Positions 46,211-58,500 of a stretch of DNA of 64,000 nucleotides are shown piece by piece. How positions within the stretch are numbered: the first letter of the stretch is position 1; each line of letters opens with the position of its first letter. The DNA is taken from contig JAVTVJ010011652.1 in the NCBI GenBank assembly GCA_034509425.1, positions 6,315,501 through 6,379,500 on the forward strand, in the 5' to 3' direction. A program made the translations under genes and the position numbers. Under the pieces are notes generated by a model. That model did not search any database. It was not told where the DNA came from and saw only the letters and a list, made by a program, of their open reading frames with translations. Source of the DNA: Eopsaltria australis. Taxonomy: Eukaryota > Chordata > Aves > Passeriformes > Petroicidae.

Positions 46211-49200
46211 ATTATAAGTATCTGTCAAAAAACTTTCCTTTTCCACAAGCCTGTTTGGAATCCACTTGCTATCAATACTTTCATACTGCTGTTCTTCAAA
46301 GCAAGAAACTTACTATTTATAGGAAGCAATTAATTTTTACTTTTGTTTGTTTTTAATTTGCACTAATAAATGAGAATCTTCTCTCCCAGTGAAAGAATGT
46401 CTTTTCAGCAGCTCAGCTCATTCTGGCAGCACTGTGGGTGATTAAGAGCTTTCAGGGAGAGTTAATCATCCTCATAGGCTTCCTCCTGCCCTCGATTGAG
46501 ACAGGTTAGGGAATTAGTTGAGGAAGGCACTTCAGTGTGATTATCCAATAGCTTTAAAATACACACAGGAAGTGAAGCTTTCTGAATATCCCTAGTGAGT
46601 GCCTGCTACCTTATTTCTGGTAAGCTTACAGGTAGCCATGAGAAATACATATACAGAGCTGGTTTACTGGTCTGCTAAGTGGTTGGCTGATTTCTTGATC
46701 CATGGGAAATTTTATCTAATGCACAGGACAAGGATCAGAAAGAGCTGCTCTACTGTTTATTTTGTTACACCCTTCCCTGTTAGTTTTTCAGAATTATGCT
46801 TTTGGAAAATTGACTGCCAAAACCTTGTTACAAGGTTTAGCTTGCATATAAAACAAGTTTCAATGCCAAAAGGAGGCAATCTAGGACTGTGAGCTTTGTC
46901 CCCCTTCCTTCCAAGACTCTGGATGTTGAAGGAGCCAGTTTGTTTGGTCTCCTGCAGCCACGTGCACCTGTCCAAAAGGTTTTCCAGGCAGTGCTGTGGA
47001 AAGGTAAAATCAAAGGGAGGGAAACACATTACAGGTTATGACCTGGAGACACCAACTCCACTGGAAGATTCTAACACAACAGCCATGTCAGTTTATTGAT
47101 AAAACAAGGCTTTTTTGCCTCTACCTATATCCTGCCTTATGGGCATTGTGGGCAAGTCTGGGTTGTTGACAGATTCCCCACTGGCTAAAGGTTGCAGTGA
47201 TGGGCCTTTTGTCTTGCACTTCACTCACCAGGGGAGTGTATTGTAATAGGAATTAATGTAATTAAAATATATATGATGTTTAAATTTTCAAGGAGTATCT
47301 TTAAGAAAAAATCTGTAATTCTTTCTTTTGGTAAATTTTTATCTCAACAGCTTAGACAAATGTTAAACCCTTGTACAAGTAACATTTCAGGAAGTGTTAA
47401 ACTTCTGGAATTTCAGAAGACTTCTAGATTTCTTAATTTTGTTTTGAAACTATGTTTTTAAATTGGAGTTGTACTTACATGTAAGCACTACAAGACATGC
47501 AGCATGTAGCATCAAAACTGACAGGATTTAACAAGACAGAAGCAGAAAATGGTTTATTATGAAAGAATGAAAGTGCTTGCCCCATCTTGAATTGTAACAG
47601 AATAACCAAGTAGGAGATGGATCCAAACTGACCTTGCCTTACTGTTTGATAATTTTCCAACAGCTATTTTCCAGGAACCTTTTTTTTGTCTTTCAGTAAT
47701 GTGTTTTGATCTCAGTGACAGTGTTCTTCTTGTTACTGGTGTTGGAAACTTTCTTTTAATTATGTATTTTTAAAAATCTATGGGTGAGTTTCGTGTCTAG
47801 AATCTTTGTTCCATATTAACTGTAACCAAAAGCTTTATTTCCTGGTTCAGTAAGATTTACTTGTATAATAATACAATGGGTTTATTTGGTTTAAATTTAA
47901 AATGTTGTATGTGGCTATAGGTAATTAAAAACATTTCCTGAAATATGGTGGGTTTGACTGTACCATGCTGGAATTGCCTCTGCTGATCATGAAGAGCTGA
48001 ATAATAGTCACTTGTCACATAGGGTGTTGACTCAGACACAGATGATTTCAATTCAGATGACAGAGGGTGTTACAAAACCCAGCTGTTGACTCTGCTCTTC
48101 TTTCCACAAGTTGCTTTGTCTGTGGCAGGAATGGCTGACCTATGAAGCAGTTTTTGACAGCCACAGTTTCTGGCCTGATTTATTCAAGTACACCAATGGT
48201 ATCTTTAAGTTGTTTTAGTGCACTGGGTTGGCAACTCCAACAGTTTAGGAGCTGCTTCCAGTGTAAATTGTCAGTGCTAGTACAGTAGTGCAGCCTCTGG
48301 AGAAGAGTCATGGTAGCATGTTTAAGTTGCCTCTATTAGTGCATAAATTCTCTGTTTCTGATTCACAGCTAACTTGAGAAAGAGTTTTTACAGCAATGTG
48401 CCAGCGCTTGTAGAGCAGTTGCAGACAGCTGCTGGCAAGACACATTTTCTTGGCTAAAAATGATTAATCTCAAACTAAGGCAATTTTCTCCAAGACCTTT
48501 GGTTGTTAATCAAATTTGGAGAAAAGACAAGAAACATTAAAACAGATACTCTTCTTTGAGGTTTCAGTCGCACTGGGATTGGAAGAAGAGCATTTACCTT
48601 TTTTGGGAAAGGTATGTGGTGGGCACAAGAATATAAGCCAAGAAATTTATTGACCAGGGCTGATTCTATTGAATAAATCAATAGGGTGTTAAATAGGATG
48701 CTGTTGAAACAAGGCTACCAGGTAGGCTGCTTAGGAGGGAAGAAAGAAAATGGGTTTGGGGGGTGGCGTGGTTGGGAAGGGTGCCAATTTTCCTTGCTTT
48801 CCCTTCTAGGATAATACCTTGCTGAGCTCACAAGATCCCTGTGGGGATTATGGACTTGGTTGACTTCTCAGTAGTCAGAAAAGCTAACATTGAGAGCAGT
48901 AGGTGGAAGAGACAGCCTTATTTGAATATGTTAGAATAATCTCAAATTCAGGCTTCTTGTTTATTTATATTTAGATACCTACTACGTAAACTTTAGATTT
49001 TTGCTCTTCAAACAGAGTTGTTTTCCCAAGAAGAATTTAATTCTATTTTTGGTTTTGGTTATGCCTTTATAGCGTTTTTTTGGAGTTAAAAATAGAATAC
49101 AGATATCTTCTATCTAATAAACTTGGGGATTGGATGCTTCTCTTGCCTTTTTTCTCCTGTATCAGGATTGAATTCCTTGTACTACAGCAACCCTGAAGTC

Positions 49201-52200
49201 ATTACACTGCACTTAAAACAAAATGCAGAAAGGAATGACCTTTTGCTAGGACTCTGTTGTTTATATTGCCAAGTCTGATCACCATCTCCCAGCAAAAACC
49301 AGTATAATCCTTAAACATTTGTCCATATAGTATCTGTTGAGAATTGTCCATTGTTTGCTGTCTGGTTCTCATTGATTATAACGGGCTGCATCTCCACAAT
49401 GCCCCCATTTGCCCCTTGGATCTTCATTGTACAGGGCAGCTCTTATCTTCCTTGCTGATAGCATATCACCAATGGTACCAGTTAAGAGCTGAAAACACTT
49501 CTAGCATAATGGAAAGTTCCACTTTTGCCAGGATGACTCATTAATTAACCCCGGGATGGAGAGGCTTCCTGTGCCAACTTAAGAAAAAGTTACGGGAAGA
49601 TACTGTTATATAGCAAAAGATAAATGATTGGAAGAGTTTTGTCAGCCTTGTAGGAATTATGTTTTTTAATACTCTCAGTCTGCCTGAAACAAGCTTGGAG
49701 ACTCACTGAATAGATACTTTGGAAATAGTTTACCTCTTGCTTTGCTATAGGAGCAGACAGACAACTGCTGAGAAGAATGGACTGGTACTGGCAGTGCGTG
49801 GAGGCAGGCAGTCCATCCAAGAGGCAGTAAATATCTTTTCCTTCTAACTGGCCACAAGCTTTTGGCTTCAAATAGGCCTCTGTTCAAATCTAGCTACCAA
49901 GTGGCCCCTTGGGAGGGGAGGAAGAAAATAGGCTTGGTTTTGGGTGGTGTCAGGGATTGGGAGGGCTCTTGGGACCGTGAGGAGGCTAGGGAAGGCTTTG
50001 ACTGCTGTGCAGAATGGCCTCATGTGCCTGTCAGACATTGCTGAGAGTGAGTGGGTGGCTGGGGTACGGTTTTACTGTCCCAGCCTGGTGTGGATGGAAT
50101 GTCTGTAACTCAGGACTTCAGCAGATTTGCCCTGTGGACTTCAAGGAATCTTGTGATGCCTTCATGGTGCTGGCGGCATGATTTTGTTTTTGTCAAGGAA
50201 TCTTTGCCAGATCTGTAAGATAAAGTGTTGGGTGTCTGTAGCAGGCTTGAACCAAGCAGAGTGGTCTCTATATAAGGACATATTTGAGATTTCATTCCCA
50301 GTAGTTTCTGAGATAGAGCTTTCCCTTCAGAAATCTCCTCACCTTCAGAACAGGGAAGTAGTAAAAATTTTTTGGGAGTTGTTTCATTTAAGCTAAAAGT
50401 GTGGCTTGGACTTGATCTATTAACATTTTAGGCTTGACAAGTGGCTATAAAATGCCAAAATGCAGATATTTTTCATCTCCAGTAGAGCTGCTTCATTGAT
50501 TTCCCCTCACACATGTGCAGGGGTGACTTCTGCTTTTTGCCCCAGGGAGTGTCTGTTCACCCAAAATACAAAAGGTTAGACAGACTTGTTACCTGATTGT
50601 CTCTTTTTGGCTGGTTATCACAGTCTGCTGCCTGTCTAGGAGGAAAAACAGGTGCTGAGCTGTGACAGGCTTTGTAACCATGCAGAGTAAATTGGGGGCC
50701 CTGAAGCAGAAAGGAATATAACTTTGTACTAGAGACTGCAAGCAAAAAGAGATGAGGAGACTAATTTTGTTAAGAAAACGAGCAAGCCAAGTAAAATGCA
50801 GGTTCAAACCATTTGTTCCCTTGAGAAACTTAACGGTCTAAATTTGACATAGACTGTAGCAAGTATCCAAAGAAATGCCATACGGAGGAATAGCAGCTTG
50901 TGTTAAGATCATACACTTAACAGCTTAATTTCTGAATTTCTATTGAGCAGTGTGGCAATTCCATAGCAGAAAAAGGGTGCTTCATGGGGAGACCTGAGTG
51001 AGAAAAGAGTGGTGTGACATTTTTGAGTAGATCTTGCAGGTGCTAAAAGGAAAGGTTGGGAAGAGCTGTCTGTAGTGGGGAGCGAGACATGAATCCAGGT
51101 GTAAATGAAACTATTTCAGTTTGTTACTCAGTGGTGAAGTTACTGCTGGAACTGACTAAATCCAATATTTTCAACATCTCACCAAAGAAATGACCAGTCT
51201 AAGGAAGGGTAAATAGCACTGACCTTTTTTAATTAAAATAAAATAAAAGTTGGACAGAAATCTAATTGTCAACTGCAGTTCTGTACACAGTATAGAGTAG
51301 ATGTCAGTAACACTCTGGCATGTTGTGCTACACCCTTTTTCTTTTTCCTTGCCTCAAAGTTTAAGCATTCAAACAGAAACCATGCAGAATCCAAGCTCTG
51401 TAGTTTCTCAGTGAGGCAAGGTGCTACCGTGGTGTTCATGGTGTGTTATCTCTCCATCAGTGGCTACAGGTGCTTCTCCCAGACTGCAGAGATCCCTGGG
51501 AGCTGCTTCCTCTCAGGAGACTGGAGCTGCCAAACCTCAGCCTTATTGCACATGATTCAATATCAGTCTACTTAGCACCTTGGACTTAGAGCTGCAAGGG
51601 GCTGACACCCACTGGAACATGACCTAAAAGCCTTACAGGAACAGTGTAGCTGTCCATACAGGAGAAGCTGATAGAAAGTATTTTCAGCTGCCAAATCTTT
51701 TTGAGGATCTTCCTGAATTGAGTGCTGGGGTTTTTGACATCAATACTGTGATAAGCAGATAACTGGATCTGTAATGACAGAAGATGGCAGGCATTAAACT
51801 GTGAAATCTGAAAGGGTAAAAGGGGAAAGTAACAATTTCAAAGTTAGGGGAGTGATATGCCCAAAATAAAGAAGGGATGACTGCTTTTGTTTTCAGTCAA
51901 GTCATCCTCCCTCAACTCCTCAATAAATCAGAGGATGAACAATGAGAAGAATATGTTAGGGGAGGGAAAGAGAATGATGGAGGGAATAATAATCATCTGT
52001 ACCGAAAGTAACCACTTAGGATCCCACACTCCTGCTCTTTTAAACAAATGTTGACTTTAGTTCTCTGTTTATGGATTCGGAGAGGAAAAATCCCTGAAAT
52101 TCTATTTCATTTGAAGTTACTGGGGGAAATGCTGTTGCTGGATTCTCAGTACTTCAAACAAATCATGAGTATTGATACTTTGAATATTTCATGTGGCAAA

Positions 52201-52377
52201 GCATGAAATATTGATAGATAAATATAACATTATATTAGATAAACTCCAGTGTCTCATCCTCAGCTCTGTTGTGTTATTGTGTGTAAACTCATGAACTGTT
52301 TTTTCATTTAGCTGGGGCATATGTGAACAGCTCTTCACCTGTTTAGAAAACAATTACAAGTCCTTCTGTGTTCACAG

Positions 52378-52511
52378 GTTTTGGATGCAGTCTGAGAAGT
52401 ATGAAGAGGAGACGCCTTCTCTGCACTGGGGGATAGATCCTGTATTTTCTGCATTTGCAAGACTCTATATTAAAGATATTACAGAAATGAGAGAATCCAA
52501 ACAGGTGCCAG
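52378..52511 (+). CDS. STN1: STN1 first coding exon (ATG at 52,385; residues 1-42)
   Basis: The exon begins after GTTCACAG, has only seven untranslated bases, and then encodes [20 protein letters not shown] followed by [20 protein letters not shown] and VP plus one base. This matches the vertebrate STN1 N-terminus (EEETPSL.WG.DPVF.AFA.LYI.DI). Donor CCAG|GTATGT. The ATG context is weak (T at -3, C at +4), but the start agrees with the mammalian protein, which also begins Met-Gln. The segment leads into the OB-fold. Confidence 0.94.
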
Positions 52512-55500
52512 GTATGTATTTATGTGTGCTGATTATGATGTCCACAGTATTATAATTGATTTATGTTTTGCTTTTTATCAAGGGATTGCAGAAATGAAGG
52601 ACTGGTGGTTTTTTTTTTTCTCTTCTTGCAACCATTTTTATGTACGTGAAGACTTCACAAACCACAAATACCAGTATATCTGTCTGTCTTTGTTATTTAA
52701 CATGGTGGGAGACTTTTGTCTTAAATTCATTGCAGTAATTAGGCTACAGAGTGTTGTTGATGTTTGTCCTACAGTAAGTTTTATTTAGAGGCCTTTTTAA
52801 ACTGTCTTATAAATGTCTTTTAGTAGTACTGGTGTAGGAAATGCATCTGGCAAAAACTGTTCTTCCTCAGTTACAGTTATTTTAATAGTTTAAAAAAAAA
52901 AAAAAAAGACACAATTCAGTACCAGCAGAATTAGATTGTAGTTTGGGCTTGAACATTAGTACATACACATGTGAAAATGTATTCAGAATAATTAACCTTA
53001 TAAACACCAACAAACATTTCATGATAGCAGGAACAGCCCTAGAAAGTACAGTCCTGCTCCTTTTTTGCCTCCAAATTACCTGAATTTCCCTTCTTACTTC
53101 TCTTCCTGTTCTTTTACTTAACTGAGTTGGTTTCTGCTTCAGGAACTTTTTCAGTTTTGTTATAAACTTTGGGGTTTTTTTTAAGATGATCCTAAGGAGG
53201 TGGTATCTGTCATGTCAGGATATCAGCCTTTACAGTTGGTACATTTGAGCTTTCTCCACTTCCTGTGCATCTGGCACTCTGCACATTTAAGCTTGCTTGC
53301 AATCCTGTATCATTTTCTAAACCGAACTTCAAATAAAATGAAATTTCCTAGAACCAACATTCTGAATTTTGTTCATTCTCCTGGTGCTGTGTATATACCA
53401 AACCAGACATTTTTCAGTGTATCTTATTTGTTGGCAACAAATGACAGCACAACAAAAACACTAAAATTAATACCTTTTGGGGAAGGAAGAATGTAGGTGT
53501 TTGTCGTCAATGCTTCCTGCCTTTAATGGGCTTTTAAAGACCAGCTGAAGCTAAGTATATGATTGGCTATAAATCAGTCATTAAGTAATGGTAATTAAGA
53601 ATGAATGAGTGTCAAACAAAAAGTTGTAACTAGGAAGAATGGAAAGAAACACAGACTGAATGTCAGGAAAAACATCCCTAGAATGACATCTGTTAGACCA
53701 TGGCACAGCCTTCCCAGGAAAAAGGTGGGATACCCTTCACTGGGTTTGTTTATATCCTGACTGTACAGATTGCCAGGAATTTACTGTACAAAATGGTCTT
53801 GTATTGGCCCTGAGGAAATGGACTGAATGACCTAATGAGTTTTTTCTTTCCACTTTTAAGCATTCGGATTTGATGCCACAGTGACTAATCCTTTAAAACA
53901 ACACAGAGGGAAGCAGTAAACCTGGCCAATTACTCTGCTGCTATAAATGGTGACAAGAAGGCTGGAAAACCTCCCAGATAAAAACAGCAATTGTGTTGTC
54001 TTAGCAGCCTTGCAATGAGAGTGGGTGTCAAACTCAGTTGTAACACATAATCACATCATGGAAATGAGCTTTTCTCAGAGTTACCATGCACCACTGCTTT
54101 GTGACAGCTTATCAACAAGCAAGGGAAGCTACAAATAGCATAAAAGGGGGTAATAATAATTAAAGGAATGGCAAATAGCACAGTGATGCTGGTACAGACA
54201 TGACCAGCACTTGCCCTAGAGAGCTCTGTGTCTATAGCCCCTGTAGCACTGCTGTGGCTGTTGTGGCAATGGCATTTTGCTCTGTGTGTTGTTTACTGGG
54301 GTATTAGGAACCTCACTAAATGTGTATGTCCATAGCTTCAAATATTTAGTATATTTTTATTGCTACAAATATGGACTTTATTTGAACAAATAAACAGGCA
54401 GGAGGAGTAATTTATACCTTGAAGTCATCAAGTCCAACAGCTTTTAATAAGTTAAATATAATTTCATTCTTCACATTAATTTGTGTAGTTTCTCTGAGAG
54501 TAAGGGTGGAGTTCTACATGGATTTATGGGGAAAGAGAGAACCAGTTTTATTTGGTCTCTGTCATCTGCCAGAACTCAGCTTACTGACTGGGAAACTAAC
54601 ATAATAACATGTTGGTTGTTTGCATAATCAGGAGCTTGGAGTCTCTGCTCTACAGACTTACCCTGAAACCAGCCCAGACTTTTTACAGAGATGTTGTAAG
54701 ATTCAGCGAATGACAACATACACTGGGAGCATCTCCACTGGGGCTTTCTATAGCAGTGTTTATTTGTGACCTGGTAAATGGAATGAGGGACAAGTGGACA
54801 GACCTGCTGAACATTCTCTGTGCCAGACCTGACCAGAGACTGCACGATTAGTACAGCCAGATCTGAGGTGATAGCCAGAGATGCATCCTCAAAACATTGC
54901 AGTGGATTTTTATGAGCAAAACTTCTGCTTATGAGCTGCTTGGCTGATCACCTCTAATTTCTCCTGAAACTTTTGTGTTTTCTCTCTGTCTTGCATGAAG
55001 AAAGTTAATTCCAGGCTCATTTAAGGCTGCTAGCTATGTAGGACAAGTTATTTTTGGATTTTGGATTTGGGATTTTTTTTTATACAGAACATTTTCCTGA
55101 CTCCCTTGCTGCCATGTTTCCCTTTGTAAGAATAACACTTGCCACAGTGTATGGAGCCAAATGTTCCCTTCTGAGTCCCTCGAGTTATCTGGTTTTCAGA
55201 AGACAGTTATTGAACATCCCAGATGGCTTATTTCAGTAAAGCAGCAGTATTTGAAAACTGAAGAAAACACATTCACTGGAAACTAGCCAGCCCAGGGTAC
55301 ATTTGGAGCTTATTGCCCTGTTTTCCTCCTGCTGGTGGACTGTGAAGCTTCGGTGTATGATGTTTACATTAGTGTTTGTTAACAACATTTGTCACTCTCT
55401 TGAAAGGGATTACAGAGTGAGGCAACCTCAGTGCTGTCAGAGTCCACTGGGCTCTGATTTCTCACTGTTTCCTGGACATGTTTCTAAGTGTTATTCAAGT

Positions 55501-58500
55501 TATCTTTATAGATGCACAAAAATAGCTTTGAAGGGATGTTTTTAGAACGTGTGTTTTCAGAAACTGAAGTTCAGGATGCAGTCCACAATGACTGCAGTAG
55601 TGTACTCTGCAGTCTGAGAGGGCTGTCGCTCTCCCCCTGCCCCCACGGCTCCTGTTCTTCTAGAAATGAAAGACAGAATTATGTTAGTTTTCCTTTCGGA
55701 GGCTCTGCCTTAATCAGGAACAGCTGCATTGTGAGAAGCTCAAACTGCTTCCTTTGTGTTCTATTATTTATTCTGAAGCCTTATGAAGATATAAAAAAAA
55801 ACCCCAAACCAAACAACAAAGCAAAGCAAAACAAAAACCCAAATGAAACAACAAAACAAACAAACAAAACCCCCCTAATGCTTGCAGCAAACAAACTGTT
55901 TTTCAGATCCAAACGTGCAAGAAAACAAAAGGTTAATAAGGTTCTGACACTCGATAAAAACAAGCTTTTGGTATCCTAAGTACAGCTGATACTTTCTCCT
56001 TTTAGTGTTCCTAGTTTTCAGTGATTCAGGGGATTTTTCCTGTGTAGGCACTGTATAATTTAAGGTATATTAAATATGTAAGAAAGTATGTTTTTTTCCT
56101 GGCAAATGTGACTATGTAGGCTAGGGTGTTGAAAGAAACAGTTACACTAATCAAGCATGTTTTGTGTCTAGGTATATTCTTTTACAATGGACATCCCATA
56201 AGGCAGGTGGATATTGTTGGGATAGTGGTTCAAACAAAGGAGCGAGATGCCTTTTATAATTATGGAGGTAAGGAAAATTCCTTTCTTTCTTCTTGCACTT
56301 ATCAGCCTTTTATCTTAGTTACTGTTAGAACTGAAAGGTTTCCTTATTTGGTGATTGTCTATTCTTGAAACAGTTGTGCTCTTATCCTAATCTAATGTAT
56401 ATCTACAGCTGAGATTACTTGGCTAATGTAGGGAAGCTGCTGTTTATCTCCAGTTCAAAAATAGAGAATTAAATAGTTAACAGAGTTAACAGAGATTCAT
56501 TTGGGGTCATGTAGCAAATCTTAATTTTGGTTGTTGCTTTGTCACTGGACTCTATCACCTTCCTCTCCTATAACTGCAGCTCCTTTGGTCAGATGCAAAC
56601 GGATTTAATGGTGCCCACAAATGGGAAATCACCTCTTCCATATTTGAACCTTAGAAATCCCTTCTGACTTTTTGTATGTCTTGTCATATCTTGGAGTCAG
56701 CTTCTATAGCAGTCAGGAGCTTGTTTATGTTTAGATGCACAAGAGTCTTAACAAATTAACTCAAGCATCATAGTACCAGTCCTTGCCAACAGCAGCTGGG
56801 AGTTGTCTCCTCCGTATTGCTTTTCCCAGTATTCAATTTTATTAATGTGGAAACATCTGATTGTCATTTTGTTCAGCTGTCTTTCACATCTGGAGAAAAA
56901 GCAGAGTGGAACAGTGGTGATGTGGCAAGATTCAAAAGGTGGGGGGAGGTCATCTCACAGTTGGAAGGGGGAGCCAAATGCACAGATCCTACTGAAGCCC
57001 TTATGGTCAGTGTTTTCCTCTGCCATGGGTTTTTACCTGGTGGAGGTAAGTCACAGAGCACCTCCCTGTCCCAATTCCCTTGCTTGTGAAATTGAGTCAG
57101 CTGCAGTTCCCTCACCCTTGGGAGTACTGTGAAGAAACATCTGACAACCAGGTCCCAGGCTCCCCACCATCAAACTGCTGCAGAATGGCATCGACTGCAA
57201 ATGCATTTATCGCTTCATGAGAACAGACAGAATCAAAATGACCAAGACAAAACCAGTTCTATGGGTAAGGTTTTTCCGTGCTGCTCTCAGCATCAGTTTA
57301 ACAACTAAACTTGTTGAAAATGTTTGACTGGGGCAGAAAGTCGAGGCATAGAAATAAAAAGAAACTGCAGAGTAGTGGAATTAAGGCCTTAGATCAGCCG
57401 ACCTTCAAGTGCAGCTCACAGTGAGCCTGGATTCCTGCTGTCCTTTCACATCCAACTCCACTCTTTGTTCCAGCAGTTCCTGGTTTGAGTTTTCAGGCTA
57501 CCTGCCAGGGTGCCCCTCCCCAGCCTGCCCTCCCTTTCAGGCAGGCGATTCCGCCAGCGCAAAATTGTAACTTCTTAGACAGTTTCCTGCTTGTAATTTC
57601 TTGCATCTCTCAGTTCAACAGACTCTGGTGAGTCACAGGGGTTGCATCAGTTGGAGTGCCACACACTGCTCAGGACTTGCTCACTTTCCATCGGTTTAAA
57701 AGTGACTTCCAAAGCAATTCCCCCTTTGTACTTTTCCTCTGATAGGGAACTGAAATGTCTTTGTGTCGCTGCCATGATCCACACCCCCCGCCCCCCACCT
57801 CCATTTCCTATCTGTCTGCTTCAGAATACACACTACTCACTTTAAAGAATCTTAGGTCCTCTGCTGAAAACTCTACAGCCAGAACTGGTGACAAAATCTT
57901 AATTGTAAAAAAGAGTTCATTGACTCTTTCCTGGCTTAAAAAATAAAAATTACATGCTGTGTAAAGCCTGATTTTGATACTTTGATTTGATTGTTTATTG
58001 TTATTATTATGAAGTTAGGAGAAAGATATCTAATTAAAACATAGCTTTGATCAAGCTCATATTTTACCTAATGCACCTTTCTGACCTCTTTTTCTCCCAT
58101 GTCCTTTTTAACAGAAACAAACATCACATGTGGGTTTTTTTTGTACTCCAAAACTGATTTAGAAGGCTGAAAGGCAGTTGCCTTAAAATCAAATTTAAAA
58201 AAAAAATCACCAGCATCTCAGTAGGTTCATGCAGGCCTGACGAGAGCCATACCCTTTTTGTCATAAAGAAATAAAAATTTACACAATTGTCTCATTTAAC
58301 AGGTAGCTTTGAGCTATGCTTCAAATAATTAAGCAAGAATCAAAGAAACCAAAGCCAAACAAACAAAAACCAGGAACAAAATCCCAACAAATGAAAAGTA
58401 AGCCCATAAAAAACCCAAATAAACAAAAGTTTAAACCCAAAGAAATGAGGAAGGGCAGCACAGGGAGCACAGGAAGTTTTCAGAAGTTTGCAGACCCCCT

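Larger units (their letters stand above)
36873..52377 (+). other. STN1: Inferred STN1 5'-UTR intron (15.5 kb)
   Basis: No STN1 coding exon is seen between the CpG island and 52,385. The interval would be one intron if the donor at 36,873 is right. The sequence is AT-rich, with two clear CR1 copies (about 40,195-40,960 and 45,732-46,210) and otherwise unremarkable unique-looking DNA. The short open frames lack splice context and homology. An additional small non-coding exon inside cannot be excluded. Confidence 0.6.
52512..56171 (+). other. STN1: STN1 intron after coding exon 1, with an old CR1 copy
   Basis: A 3.66-kb intron. It holds a 16-A run at 52,893-52,908, an ancient CR1 fragment at about 53,625-53,870, and a (CAAA)-rich low-complexity block at about 55,793-55,870. 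No extra exon was recognised. Confidence 0.8.
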
